9,266 nt of DNA from Mariprofundaceae bacterium (GTDB lineage Bacteria > Pseudomonadota > Zetaproteobacteria > Mariprofundales > J009): assembly GCA_015489095.1 (NCBI GenBank), contig WFMN01000189.1:1-9266 (forward strand). The letters are read 5' to 3'. The first letter of the stretch is position 1. Each line of letters begins with the position of its first letter. The translations under genes and the position numbers were made by a program. The notes beneath the pieces are model-generated. The model was given only the letters and a program-made list of their open reading frames with translations. It was not told where the DNA came from and did not search any database. Shown here piece after piece: positions 1 to 7,273 of this stretch.

Positions 1-692
1 ACAAGCGGATGAACCGCAATATGGTCAAGGTGGCGATGGCGGCGGCCGAAGAGGCGGATGTGCTGCTCTTGATGCACGATGTCACCAAGCCGGTGGATCG
101 GGAGATGGAGCAGTTGATGACGCTGCTTGCCGAGCGCCACCGGGATCGTCCACGGCTCCATCTGCTGAATAAGATCGACCGCATTGCCTACAACGATCTG
201 CTGCCGAGGCTGGCACAGCTGAATGCGCTGGATTCGGCGGCGCACGCCTTCGTCCCGATTTCAGCGCGCAAGGGAACGCAAGTTGATGAATTACTTAATA
301 TCATAACCCCTTTGCTTCCGCAACAGCCACCACTCCACGATCCGGAGTGGTTCACCGACCAGAGCGCACGCACGCTGGCGGCGGAGTATGTTCGCGAGCA
401 GCTTTTCTTATCGATGCAGCAGGAGATTCCGTTCCAAACCGCGGTGGTCATCGAGAAGTTTCACCAGCATGGCCATGCCATCGATATCGAGGCGGTGATT
501 TTGGTGGGCAGCAAAAGCCACAAACCGATGGTGATCGGCAAGGGTGGCGCGCGCCTGAAACAGATCGGCAGCGCAGCAAGGCGCGGGCTGGAGGAGCTGT
601 TGGAGAGCCGGATCGATCTGCGTCTGTTTGTGAAGGTGCAGCCCAACTGGTTTGAGAAACCCGCAACCTTACAAGAACTAGGCCTAGAGTAA
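1..692 (+). CDS. era: GTPase Era, 3' part (5' end outside window)
   Basis: Era is an essential GTPase that binds the 3' end of 16S rRNA and helps mature the 30S subunit at the membrane/ribosome interface. The open frame runs in from the window edge (frame of position 3), so the ATG at 9 is internal. About 70 N-terminal residues, with the P-loop and DxxG motifs, are missing compared with the roughly 300-residue family. Counting from that ATG, the G4 motif NKID is at 54-57 and the G5 motif SARKG at 85-89. The Era-type linker (TDQSAR...AAEYVREQLF) covers about 116-133. The C-terminal KH domain covers about 160-212, with its GKGG loop at 177-180 followed by the typical VKVQPNW and LQELGLE ending. 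The stop is TAA at 690-692. It converges on the minus-strand operon. Confidence 0.97.
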   Translation, partial: KRMNRNMVKVAMAAAEEADVLLLMHDVTKPVDREMEQLMTLLAERHRDRPRLHLLNKIDRIAYNDLLPRLAQLNALDSAAHAFVPISARKGTQVDELLNIITPLLPQQPPLHDPEWFTDQSARTLAAEYVREQLFLSMQQEIPFQTAVVIEKFHQHGHAIDIEAVILVGSKSHKPMVIGKGGARLKQIGSAARRGLEELLESRIDLRLFVKVQPNWFEKPATLQELGLE

Positions 693-737
693 GCCGCTAG
701 CCGCGCATCTCCATCGTCGCCCCAAGTCTCTGCGTCG

Positions 738-753
738 CATAATGTATATTATG
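738..753. other. AT-rich inverted repeat between convergent genes
   Basis: CATAAT and ATTATG arms of 6 bp flank a 4-base GTAT loop, followed on the plus strand by an AT-rich stretch (TTAACTTTATGTT). It lies in the 112-bp gap (693-804) where era and rlmE converge, so a terminator is expected here. However, the stem has only one G-C pair, and there is no clear T-run on either strand. I see no better hairpin in the gap. It may be a weak or factor-assisted termination region, or only a patch of AT-rich spacer. Confidence 0.25.
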
Positions 754-804
754 TTAACTTTATGTTGGCTTAGGTTGTGCGCGAAGGCAATCTATCCAAT
801 GGGT

Positions 805-1437
805 TCAACAATCGGGCGCAGAGCGCCCTCGTCGCCCCATCGCCAGAAGAAACAGCTCGCGCGACTCCTTGCGACTGGCCGACGGCTTGATCACCTTGAC
901 CTTGGAAAACATCGCTTGGAGCGACTGGCGCACCTGATCGAACCCTTCGCCCATAAAACTCTTCATCAATAGATTGCCGCCCATCGTCAGGTGCTGTTGG
1001 CAAAAGTGGATTACTCCCTCGTTCAGCGCGATCGCCGAGCATTGATCCACAATCCGGTTGCCGCTCATTTCCGGCGCCAGATCGGAGAGCACCATGTCGA
1101 TTTCCGCGCCGTCGAGCGCGTCACACAGCGCCTGCTGCCCCTCGGGTGAAAGAAAATCGTGTTGCAGCAGGGTCACCCCCTCGATCGATTCCATCGGCAG
1201 GAGATCGATTCCGATCACCCTAGCCTTGGGGTACAACGACGCGATCTCCGCACACCACGACCCGGGGGCGCATCCCAGATCCACAATCACACCACAATCC
1301 GAAGGCATACAGCGATGCGCATCCAGAATCTGGGTGAGTTTGAACACAGCGCGCGACCGCTTCCCCTCTTGTTGCGCCTTTTTTACCCAACGATCATGGA
1401 CATGGCGGTTGTACCAGCGGGTGCTTTTGTGTGCCAT
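805..1437 (-). CDS. rlmE: 23S rRNA (uridine-2'-O-)methyltransferase RlmE (FtsJ/RrmJ)
   Basis: RlmE methylates the 2'-OH of U2552 in the A loop of 23S rRNA using S-adenosylmethionine, a late step of 50S assembly in the cytoplasm. The 210-residue product is almost the length of the E. coli enzyme. The N-terminal RSRAVFKL segment, the SAM-binding motif DLGCAPGSW (53-61) and the IDLLPM strand end (77-82) are clear. The catalytic tetrad can be assigned as K33, D119 (in SDLAPEMSG), K159 and E194 (in SRKESRE). The start is the ATG at 1437, 24 bp after the purA stop. No strong Shine-Dalgarno sequence is visible, so translation may be coupled to or fed by purA. In many proteobacteria rlmE sits next to ftsH. 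Here it is the last gene of a biosynthetic operon. Confidence 0.96.
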   Translation of the reverse strand: MAHKSTRWYNRHVHDRWVKKAQQEGKRSRAVFKLTQILDAHRCMPSDCGVIVDLGCAPGSWCAEIASLYPKARVIGIDLLPMESIEGVTLLQHDFLSPEGQQALCDALDGAEIDMVLSDLAPEMSGNRIVDQCSAIALNEGVIHFCQQHLTMGGNLLMKSFMGEGFDQVRQSLQAMFSKVKVIKPSASRKESRELFLLAMGRRGRSAPDC

Positions 1438-1461
1438 CGAACGAGAACGCCGCCGTCTGCG

Positions 1462-2781
1462 TCAAGCAAAAAAACCGGGAACAAGCCGGATCACATGGCT
1501 GCGATCCGGCCCGGTGGAGAGCATCACCACCGGCACTCCGCACACCTCCTCGATCTTGCGCAAAAAGCGCATGGCGCCCTCAGGTAGCTGCTGGAGATCC
1601 GTGGCGCCGTAGGTGCTTTCACTCCACCCCTCCATGGTGTGGTACACCGGCTGGCAACGCGCATAGGCCTCCGCTGTCGATGGTATCCAATCGATCACCG
1701 CCTTGCGGCCGCCGTCATCAACTTCGTAACCGGTTCCGATCTTGACGCGCTCCATTCCATCCAGCACATCCAGCTTGGTAATCGCCAGCCCGGTAATGCC
1801 ATTGATGCGCACGGCGTGGCGGATGACGGCGGCATCAAACCATCCGGTGCGGCGCAAACGGCCGGTCGTCGCTCCGAACTCCTTGCCGACATCGGCCATC
1901 TGCTTACCCGCCGGATCCTGACGCCCGTTGCCATCATACAGCTCGGTGGGAAACGGCCCCTCCCCCACCCTCGTGGCGTAGGCCTTGGCGATCCCCAACA
2001 CCTGATCGACCGCCCCCGGCCCCATACCTAGGCCGGAGAGCGCAGCTCCAGCGGTGGTATTGGACGAGGTGACAAAGGGGTAGGTGCCGTGATCAAGATC
2101 GAGCATGGAACCCTGCGCCCCCTCAAACAGGATGGAAGCCCCCTTCTGCCGTTGCGCATGCAGCAGCAATGTGACATCGCAGGTTAAGGCGAGCAGCCGC
2201 TCTTGCGCCTGTGTGATCACCCGCCGAACCGCTTCCGGGTCAACCGGTGAGGAGTGGTAGTACTCCACCAGCAGATGGTTGTAATACTCCATGTTCCCGC
2301 GCACGAGGGCATCCAAATGGGTGCCGCTTAAGTCGGCCAGCCGGATTCCCCGTCTGGCGGCCTTGTCCTCATAGGCGGGGCCGATGCCACATCCGGTTGT
2401 TCCGATCAGCGTCCCCTTCTTGCTTCCTTCGCGCGCCGCATCCAGTTGCCGGTGCCACGGCATGATCAACTGGCAGCGGTCGGAAATCTTGAGCCGCTGC
2501 TCAACGGGAATGCCGCCCGCAACCAGCCCGTCGATCTCCGCAAGCAACTTTTCGGGATCGAGCACGGTACCGTTGCCGATGACGCAGAGGGTTCGATCGT
2601 GCAAAATACCGGAGGGGATATGGTGCAGCACCGTACGGTTGTCGCCGATCATCAGTGTGTGGCCGGCATTCGGCCCCCCTTGAAAACGGGCGACCACATC
2701 CATGTCCGGCGCGAGAAGATCGATAATCTTCCCTTTGCCCTCATCCCCCCACTGGATGCCGATTGCAATGATGTTACCCAT
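1462..2781 (-). CDS. purA: Adenylosuccinate synthetase
   Basis: PurA joins IMP and aspartate using GTP to make adenylosuccinate, the first committed step from IMP to AMP. The 439-residue length fits the bacterial family (E. coli 432). The glycine-rich GTP/IMP loop WGDEGKGK is at 11-18, with catalytic D13, and H41 lies in GGPNAGHT at the same numbers as in E. coli. Other family blocks are visible: GPAYEDKAARRGIR, EGAQGSMLDLDHGTYPFVTS, GATTGRLRRTGW and TKLDVLDG, with the base-recognition STGPDR near the end. The start is the ATG at 2781, supported by an upstream AGGGAG. It lies 23 bp after the Sel1-repeat gene and 24 bp before rlmE, within the same transcription unit. Confidence 0.98.
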   Translation of the reverse strand: MGNIIAIGIQWGDEGKGKIIDLLAPDMDVVARFQGGPNAGHTLMIGDNRTVLHHIPSGILHDRTLCVIGNGTVLDPEKLLAEIDGLVAGGIPVEQRLKISDRCQLIMPWHRQLDAAREGSKKGTLIGTTGCGIGPAYEDKAARRGIRLADLSGTHLDALVRGNMEYYNHLLVEYYHSSPVDPEAVRRVITQAQERLLALTCDVTLLLHAQRQKGASILFEGAQGSMLDLDHGTYPFVTSSNTTAGAALSGLGMGPGAVDQVLGIAKAYATRVGEGPFPTELYDGNGRQDPAGKQMADVGKEFGATTGRLRRTGWFDAAVIRHAVRINGITGLAITKLDVLDGMERVKIGTGYEVDDGGRKAVIDWIPSTAEAYARCQPVYHTMEGWSESTYGATDLQQLPEGAMRFLRKIEEVCGVPVVMLSTGPDRSHVIRLVPGFFA

Positions 2782-2792
2782 ACCGAAAGCTA

Positions 2793-2798
2793 CTCCCT
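2793..2798 (-). promoter_or_regulatory. Ribosome binding site of purA
   Basis: AGGGAG on the minus strand lies 11 bases before the purA ATG, in the 23-bp gap after the Sel1-repeat gene. It supports the ATG at 2781 and suggests independent translation initiation for purA within the operon. Confidence 0.55.
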
Positions 2799-2804
2799 GT
2801 TGTT

Positions 2805-4454
2805 TTATCGCTGCTGAAGCAGCGCGCTCTGTTGCGCCCAGCTTTTAATCTCCGCCATTCGCTGGCGCACCATCTGAATCCCCCGGTTGCGCCGACCAAG
2901 CACCGAACGAAGCCAAAATCCGAAGGATAGCAGCAGCGGCAGGAATAGAATCCAGTTGAACGGGTGCAGGATGGCATGCATGACCCCCTCACTGGGGGAG
3001 GGCGCGATCGGCAGCAAGCTCCCGACCAGCCACGGCAGCCCGATGGTGGCCATGGCCAAGAGCCCTCCCAGCCCATACATCCCTCCCGACACCTCTTCGT
3101 CCCAAAAGGCGCGCGAAGTGGTAATGGTTCGGCTATCGTTGTTGTTGTCGTGGTTCACCATCAACATGTACGGCCCTGTTGTTTTGCCCTTTTTAATGGC
3201 ATAGATCAAGGTGATCCGTTGCCGGCAATAGAGCGCATCAGGGGGGCGCGGAAGCTCCACTTCAACCTTGTCGCCCAGATCGGTGTCGAGAAAAAACTTG
3301 TTGCTCTTGACCCTTTTATGGCGCTGCTCCCGCTGCCGCCCGTTGCTGAATCGTCCGACCATCCCACCGTGATGCCGCCCCGATTCGATGTTGCGCCCGC
3401 CAACCCCCACGATACCCGAGTAGCGAAAGAAGCGGATAACCACGCCCGCCACTGCCAACTGCCGAAAGCGGGCGCGAAAGGCGGCCTCCGGATGCCCCTT
3501 GGCGGCCGCCTTCTTGTACCAATAGAGCGCCTCTTCCCAGTTTTTAGCGACGCCATGGCCATATTCATAGTTGACGCCAACGGTAAACATCGCCGTAACG
3601 CTTCCCTTGCGCGCCGCCTGCAGATAGAGGGAGTGCGACTTCGCCGGGTCTTTGTTTACCCCTCCCCTGCCCTGATCATAATCCATCGCTTCAATGATGA
3701 GTTCATCGGCCTCATCGGAACTCCCCGCTGCGATGGTAAACAGCTCTTTCGCCCGTCTGGTATCCTTGGCTACCCCCCTTCCCTGACTATAGAGCCAACC
3801 TAGGTTGTAAAGCGCATCGACATGTTGCTGCTCACCGGCCTTTTCGTACCAAGTAAAGGCGATATTCTCGTCCTTTTCCACCCCCTTGCCGAACTGGTAA
3901 CAGAGCGCCACATTATATTGCCCGTTGGCGTCACCGGCCTCCGCCGCCCGCGAGTACCACTCGAATGCGGCGCTGGGGTTCTCTTCCACCCCCCTCCCCT
4001 GCTCCAGCATCTGGCCGAACCAGACCATGGCCTCCGGCAACCCCTTTTCCGCCGCCGCCCGATAGGCGTCCGCCGCCTTGCTGTGATCACTCGCAACGCC
4101 GGTGCCCGATTCATACATCCATCCGAGGTTGGCCAATGCCCAGGCGTGCCCCTGTTTGGCTGCCTCGTAACACCAACGGTAACTGGCTTCATCATCCTGC
4201 AGCACACCACCATGTCCGTCATGGTAGCGCATGCACAGTTCGAACTGCGCCTCAACATCCCCCTTCTCCGCCCGCGACCGAACCCGGGCGTAACTGGAAT
4301 CGGAGTAGGCTCCTGTTTCCTGAAGAAACTCATGGTGTTGCGACTCATCCGGCTGGGCAAGCCCCGTGGAGTCGAGATCCAGCCATGTGCCGCTCTGCGC
4401 CTCCTCCGCGCCCTCTGGCGCGGTGTGCTCGGCGTCGCTCATGGGCGATGACAT
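2805..4454 (-). CDS. Sel1-repeat protein with C-terminal two-helix membrane domain
   Basis: Function unknown. From the ATG at 4454 the product is 549 residues. It has an acidic N-terminus (1-60), then seven Sel1-like (TPR-related) repeats (about 66-321) with hallmark G-[RTK]-GV turns and A..WY..AA helices. A probably beta-rich domain follows (about 330-455, with DTDLGDKVEVELP and GPYMLMVNHD). Two hydrophobic helices follow at about 458-484 and 499-517, then a basic tail. Positive charges after helix 2 suggest that both termini face the cytoplasm, with the repeats acting as a protein-binding scaffold. The frame is open upstream to 4556, but that would overlap the decarboxylase gene by 86 bp. 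The ATG at 4454 gives a 16-bp gap, and an ATG at 4442 is also possible. Neither has a good Shine-Dalgarno. No signal peptide is seen. Sel1 proteins elsewhere act in signalling or envelope processes, but nothing here fixes a role. Confidence 0.85.
   Translation of the reverse strand: MSSPMSDAEHTAPEGAEEAQSGTWLDLDSTGLAQPDESQHHEFLQETGAYSDSSYARVRSRAEKGDVEAQFELCMRYHDGHGGVLQDDEASYRWCYEAAKQGHAWALANLGWMYESGTGVASDHSKAADAYRAAAEKGLPEAMVWFGQMLEQGRGVEENPSAAFEWYSRAAEAGDANGQYNVALCYQFGKGVEKDENIAFTWYEKAGEQQHVDALYNLGWLYSQGRGVAKDTRRAKELFTIAAGSSDEADELIIEAMDYDQGRGGVNKDPAKSHSLYLQAARKGSVTAMFTVGVNYEYGHGVAKNWEEALYWYKKAAAKGHPEAAFRARFRQLAVAGVVIRFFRYSGIVGVGGRNIESGRHHGGMVGRFSNGRQREQRHKRVKSNKFFLDTDLGDKVEVELPRPPDALYCRQRITLIYAIKKGKTTGPYMLMVNHDNNNDSRTITTSRAFWDEEVSGGMYGLGGLLAMATIGLPWLVGSLLPIAPSPSEGVMHAILHPFNWILFLPLLLSFGFWLRSVLGRRNRGIQMVRQRMAEIKSWAQQSALLQQR
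3492..4259 (-). repeat. Seven tandem Sel1-type coding repeats, 108-bp period
   Basis: The conserved valine codons of the repeat turn start, on the minus strand, at 4205, 4097, 3989, 3881, 3773, 3659 and 3551. The spacings are 108, 108, 108, 108, 114 and 108 bp, meaning 36-residue repeats with one 2-residue insertion in the fifth unit. That unit is also the most degenerate in its second helix. The DNA of several units shares a CAGGGG(A)GGGGGTG-like stretch encoding QGRGV or similar, which appears on the plus strand as C-rich runs near 3660, 3775, 3883 and 3990. Confidence 0.85.
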
Positions 4455-4470
4455 CGCGGAGAGCCATCGT

Positions 4471-5670
4471 TCATGCGAGAACGATCTCTTGTGGCCGGGC
4501 GTGGCTGAGAAACTCGATGTTGGACATCGACAGCCCATACGCCCCGGCGAGGCCAAACACGGCGATATCCCCCACCGCGGCGGAATCGATCAACACATCA
4601 TTGGCCAGCTTGTCGGCGCCGGTGCAGAGCGGGCCACCGAAATAGACCTGTTCGTGATCGACCCCCTCCTGCCCGTCAAACAGCGGCGTCCGCCCCATCC
4701 GCACGATCGCCACGGGGTGGTTGATGGCCAGCGCCGCCGGGCGCCGAAAGTGGTTGATCCCGCCGGCGCAGATCACCTGTTTTTTTCCGCGTGATGTTTT
4801 GATATCCAAGATTTCGGTGCAAAACCAACCACATTCAGCGGCCAAATAACGCCCCAGTTCAAGCACGAAACGGCGATCGCCAAGCTGGTATGCATCGATC
4901 AGCCGCGCGAGCCCCTCGCCATAGGCCGTGACATCAAAGCTGCGCCCCTCTTCGAGGTAATCGACCCCGAAACCGCCGCCGAAATCGATGATGTCGCAGC
5001 GCACAGCGGCAAAGTCGCGCTCGATCTGCTGCGCCATGGCGAAGACCAGACGGCAGTTTTGCAGCAGATCCGCCACATTGAGCACGCCGCTGGCGGCATA
5101 GACATGCAGCCCGCGAAAGCGCAGCGCATCGAGCGCCAACAGTCGTGGCAGCACCTCGGGGAGCAGCTCCTCATCCACACCGAACTTGCGCGACCCGCCC
5201 GAAAAGGTGGTCTGGGCGTCGTGGATGTCAAAGTTGGCGTTGACCCGCAGCAGGATATCCTGAACCGCTCCCCGTTCGCGGCAGATCTGCTGCAATCGAA
5301 AGGCCTCGACCAACGACTCGACATGGACGGTGCGCACGCCGTGCTCGACGCACCAGCGAAGCTCCTCCGGCCGCTTGCCGGGGCCGGTATAGATCAGTTG
5401 ATCGGGGCGGAACCCGGCATCGACCGCCCGTTTCGCCTCGCCGAGGCTGGCGATCTCGATGCCCGCCGCCCCGCTCTGCTTAGCCGTCGCCAGAAAGGCT
5501 GGGTGCGGGTTGGCCTTCATGGCATAAAACGGTTGAACTTGCTCCGGCAACGCCTTGAATAGGTTTACAAACCGCTCCCGCATGGGATCCATGTCGTACA
5601 GGTAGCAATTGACCGTTCCCTCGGTGGCCAGCCGCCGGAGTTGCCGCGCAACATGCGCCGGGATCTTCAC
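4471..5670 (-). CDS. PLP-dependent decarboxylase, fold type III (LysA/ornithine decarboxylase superfamily)
   Basis: A 399-residue alanine-racemase-fold decarboxylase. The PLP lysine is K52 in FYAMKANPHP. H189 (GLHVYAASG) is in place to stack on the cofactor, GGGFG (231-235) binds phosphate, and C349 (GGPLCTGAD) with Y378 (AGAYG) complete the second half of the active site across a dimer. Position argues for diaminopimelate decarboxylase (LysA), the last step of lysine synthesis, because a DapC-like gene overlaps it. The motifs argue otherwise: canonical LysA has CESxD and EPGRS, whereas this has CTGAD and ELGRY. QTTFSGGSRKFGVD and SRGKKQ also resemble siderophore (PvsE-like) and exosortase-associated decarboxylases. 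GGINHFRRPAA is partly LysA-like. The start is a GTG at 5670, overlapping the previous stop as GTGA, with only a weak upstream AGG. Family assignment is firm; substrate is not. Confidence 0.9.
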   Translation of the reverse strand: MKIPAHVARQLRRLATEGTVNCYLYDMDPMRERFVNLFKALPEQVQPFYAMKANPHPAFLATAKQSGAAGIEIASLGEAKRAVDAGFRPDQLIYTGPGKRPEELRWCVEHGVRTVHVESLVEAFRLQQICRERGAVQDILLRVNANFDIHDAQTTFSGGSRKFGVDEELLPEVLPRLLALDALRFRGLHVYAASGVLNVADLLQNCRLVFAMAQQIERDFAAVRCDIIDFGGGFGVDYLEEGRSFDVTAYGEGLARLIDAYQLGDRRFVLELGRYLAAECGWFCTEILDIKTSRGKKQVICAGGINHFRRPAALAINHPVAIVRMGRTPLFDGQEGVDHEQVYFGGPLCTGADKLANDVLIDSAAVGDIAVFGLAGAYGLSMSNIEFLSHARPQEIVLA

Positions 5671-6848
5671 CCGCCGACCAACCTGCGCAGGCGCAGCCCC
5701 AGCTCACCCGCCGCATCCACCCCATCTACCAGCGCGATGCGGACGAAGCCGCTGCCGGGGTTGATGCCATCCTCCCCTTCCATGCCGAGAAAGGAGCCGG
5801 GAAGCAGCTTGACCGCCCGTTCCCGGTAGGCGGCGCGGGCGAAGGCGCGGTCATCGCCGACCGCGAGCCAGACAAAGAATCCGCCATCCGCCGGCTCGCC
5901 GCTGCCGAAGGCGGAATAGAAGGCATCCAGACTTTCGCGGTAAACTTGCAGGTTGCGGGCGACATGCGTCTCATCCCGCCACGCCGCGATCGCCACCTGC
6001 TGCAGCGGCAGCGGCGTGGCGGGACCGGTGTAGCTGCGCAGCTTGGCGAAGCGGGCGATCCAGTCGGCATCCCCCGCGATCAGGCCGCTGCGCAGCCCGG
6101 GCAGCGCGGACCGTTTGGAGAGCGAGTTGCAGACCAAGCAGTGGCTAAAATCATCATGCCCCATCGCCGCCGCCACCTGCAGCAGCCCGACGGGCGCGTC
6201 GCGGTAGTAGATCTCCGAATAGCACTCGTCCGCCACCAGCAGAAAGTCGTGTTGCAACGCCTTACGAATCAACAAGCGGTAATCATCATCGCTTGCCACC
6301 CAACCGGTCGGGTTGGAGGGAGAGCAGCAATAGACCAGCGCCGTTTTCTCCCAGATCGCCTCCGGCACCTGCCGCCAAGCGGGGGCGAAGCCCTGCCCCT
6401 CCAGCGCCGGCACCGGATGGGGAACCGCCCCCGCCGTCCATGCCGCGCCAAGGTAGATCTGATACATCGGGTTGGGCAGCAGAACGACCGGTTTCTCATC
6501 GGCTTCCGGATTGATCGCCGCGTGGGCGATGGCGAACAGCGCCTCTCGGGTACCGTTGGCGGCCAACACCTGATCGGCGCCGCTGACCGTAATCCCGGAG
6601 TAACGCCGCATCAACCAATCGGCGATCGCCTGCCGCAACGCCGGGCTACCGCGGGTGGGTGGGTAGCGGGAGAAGCCGTCCAAGCCGCGCTGTAAAGCGT
6701 CGGCCACGAAGGGCGGCAGCGGCAGGCGCGGCTCCCCTGCCCCGGCATTGATCAGCGGCAGGGATGGGTTGGGGGTAAGAGTGGTCAGCAGCGCATCCAA
6801 ACGCGCGAAGGGATAGGCGCCGAGACGATCCAACCGTGGCTGATTCAT
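5667..6848 (-). CDS. dapC: Class I/II PLP aminotransferase, probable succinyldiaminopimelate transaminase
   Basis: A 393-residue fold-type I aminotransferase. The pattern is clear: N179 in SPSNPTG, D207 and Y210 in ADECYSEIYY, the Schiff-base lysine K245 in NSLSKRSALPGLRSG with R253, and the substrate-carboxylate arginine R370 in GFVRIAL. The N-terminal half (AYPFARL, INAGAGEP, RYPPTRGSPALRQAIADW) resembles the DapC group, which converts N-succinyl-2-amino-6-oxopimelate and glutamate to N-succinyl-LL-diaminopimelate for lysine and peptidoglycan. Close relatives (DapL, AlaA-like and other aspartate-type aminotransferases) share these motifs, so the substrate is inferred from similarity and from the adjacent LysA-like gene. 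The start is the ATG at 6848, overlapping the lipoprotein stop as ATGA. Its own stop overlaps the decarboxylase start, suggesting coupled translation. Confidence 0.85.
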   Translation of the reverse strand: MNQPRLDRLGAYPFARLDALLTTLTPNPSLPLINAGAGEPRLPLPPFVADALQRGLDGFSRYPPTRGSPALRQAIADWLMRRYSGITVSGADQVLAANGTREALFAIAHAAINPEADEKPVVLLPNPMYQIYLGAAWTAGAVPHPVPALEGQGFAPAWRQVPEAIWEKTALVYCCSPSNPTGWVASDDDYRLLIRKALQHDFLLVADECYSEIYYRDAPVGLLQVAAAMGHDDFSHCLVCNSLSKRSALPGLRSGLIAGDADWIARFAKLRSYTGPATPLPLQQVAIAAWRDETHVARNLQVYRESLDAFYSAFGSGEPADGGFFVWLAVGDDRAFARAAYRERAVKLLPGSFLGMEGEDGINPGSGFVRIALVDGVDAAGELGLRLRRLVGG

Positions 6849-7273
6849 TGAATTCTTTCAACAGGTTGGGCGCGGATGGTTTTGCTCCATGGCCCCAGCC
6901 GCCCCAAGGCATCGACCGCCCGGATGCGGTAGAAAAACTCCACGCCCGCCTTATGGATGGTGATCAGACGCACGACATCCTTCTGATCCATCCCCTTGCG
7001 TGGTTGCAGCTCATAGTCGCGTTGCCACGGCGTGCGGCAGTGGCAGATGGGGTCGGTCTGCGCGATATCGATCTGGTACCCGAGAAATCCGCCCCCGCCG
7101 GCAAGACGCATGGTGACCCGGATGCTGTTGTAGTGCTGTTCATAGGCCAGCGAGACGATCGACGGCGGCGGGGTCTGTTCAAGTACCGGCTGTGGCATCT
7201 CCTTGCGGCCACAACCAACCATCACCAACCCGAGCACCATCCCCAAAAGCGGTATGCGCATCCTCGTCACCAT
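6845..7273 (-). CDS. Small lipoprotein with fibronectin type III-like domain
   Basis: A 142-residue protein with a basic start (MVTRMR), a hydrophobic segment (7-19) and a lipobox ending at C21 (VMVGC; methionine at -3 is unusual but tolerable). This predicts a lipid-anchored envelope protein. After a proline-rich linker, residues about 36-135 look like one FN3-type beta-sandwich: SIVSLAYEQ opening, and the ending FYRIRAVDALGRLGPWSK is typical of FN3 F-G strands. Two cysteines sit close together as CHC. The frame is open back to a GTG at 7306. The strong GGAGG at 7279-7283 instead supports the ATG at 7273 (5-base spacing), or at 7276 (2-base spacing), which would make an ATGA overlap with argH. 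A lipoprotein between argH and lysine genes recalls LptM (YifL), but this one is longer and has a domain LptM lacks. Function unknown. Confidence 0.8.
   Translation of the reverse strand: MVTRMRIPLLGMVLGLVMVGCGRKEMPQPVLEQTPPPSIVSLAYEQHYNSIRVTMRLAGGGGFLGYQIDIAQTDPICHCRTPWQRDYELQPRKGMDQKDVVRLITIHKAGVEFFYRIRAVDALGRLGPWSKTIRAQPVERIQ

Noticed and set aside
678..687. Ten-base perfect palindrome CTAGGCCTAG at the end of era
   Set aside because: It has no loop, lies within the coding sequence of the conserved QELGLE ending, and has no partner or repeat elsewhere that I could see.
2964..3803. Long plus-strand open frame opposite the Sel1-repeat gene
   Set aside because: It is the mirror of a GC-rich coding sequence. 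The translation has no recognisable motif and is rich in Arg/Pro/His, while the minus strand carries clear repeats.
4455..4556. Longer N-terminus for the Sel1-repeat protein (start at 4556)
   Set aside because: It would overlap the decarboxylase gene by 86 bp, and the extra 34 residues (Cys/Ser/Pro-rich, out-of-frame look) read like the shadow of that gene's C-terminus.
5946..6695. Long plus-strand open frame opposite the aminotransferase gene
   Set aside because: It is a shadow frame in GC-rich DNA. The opposite strand encodes an intact aminotransferase with all catalytic residues.
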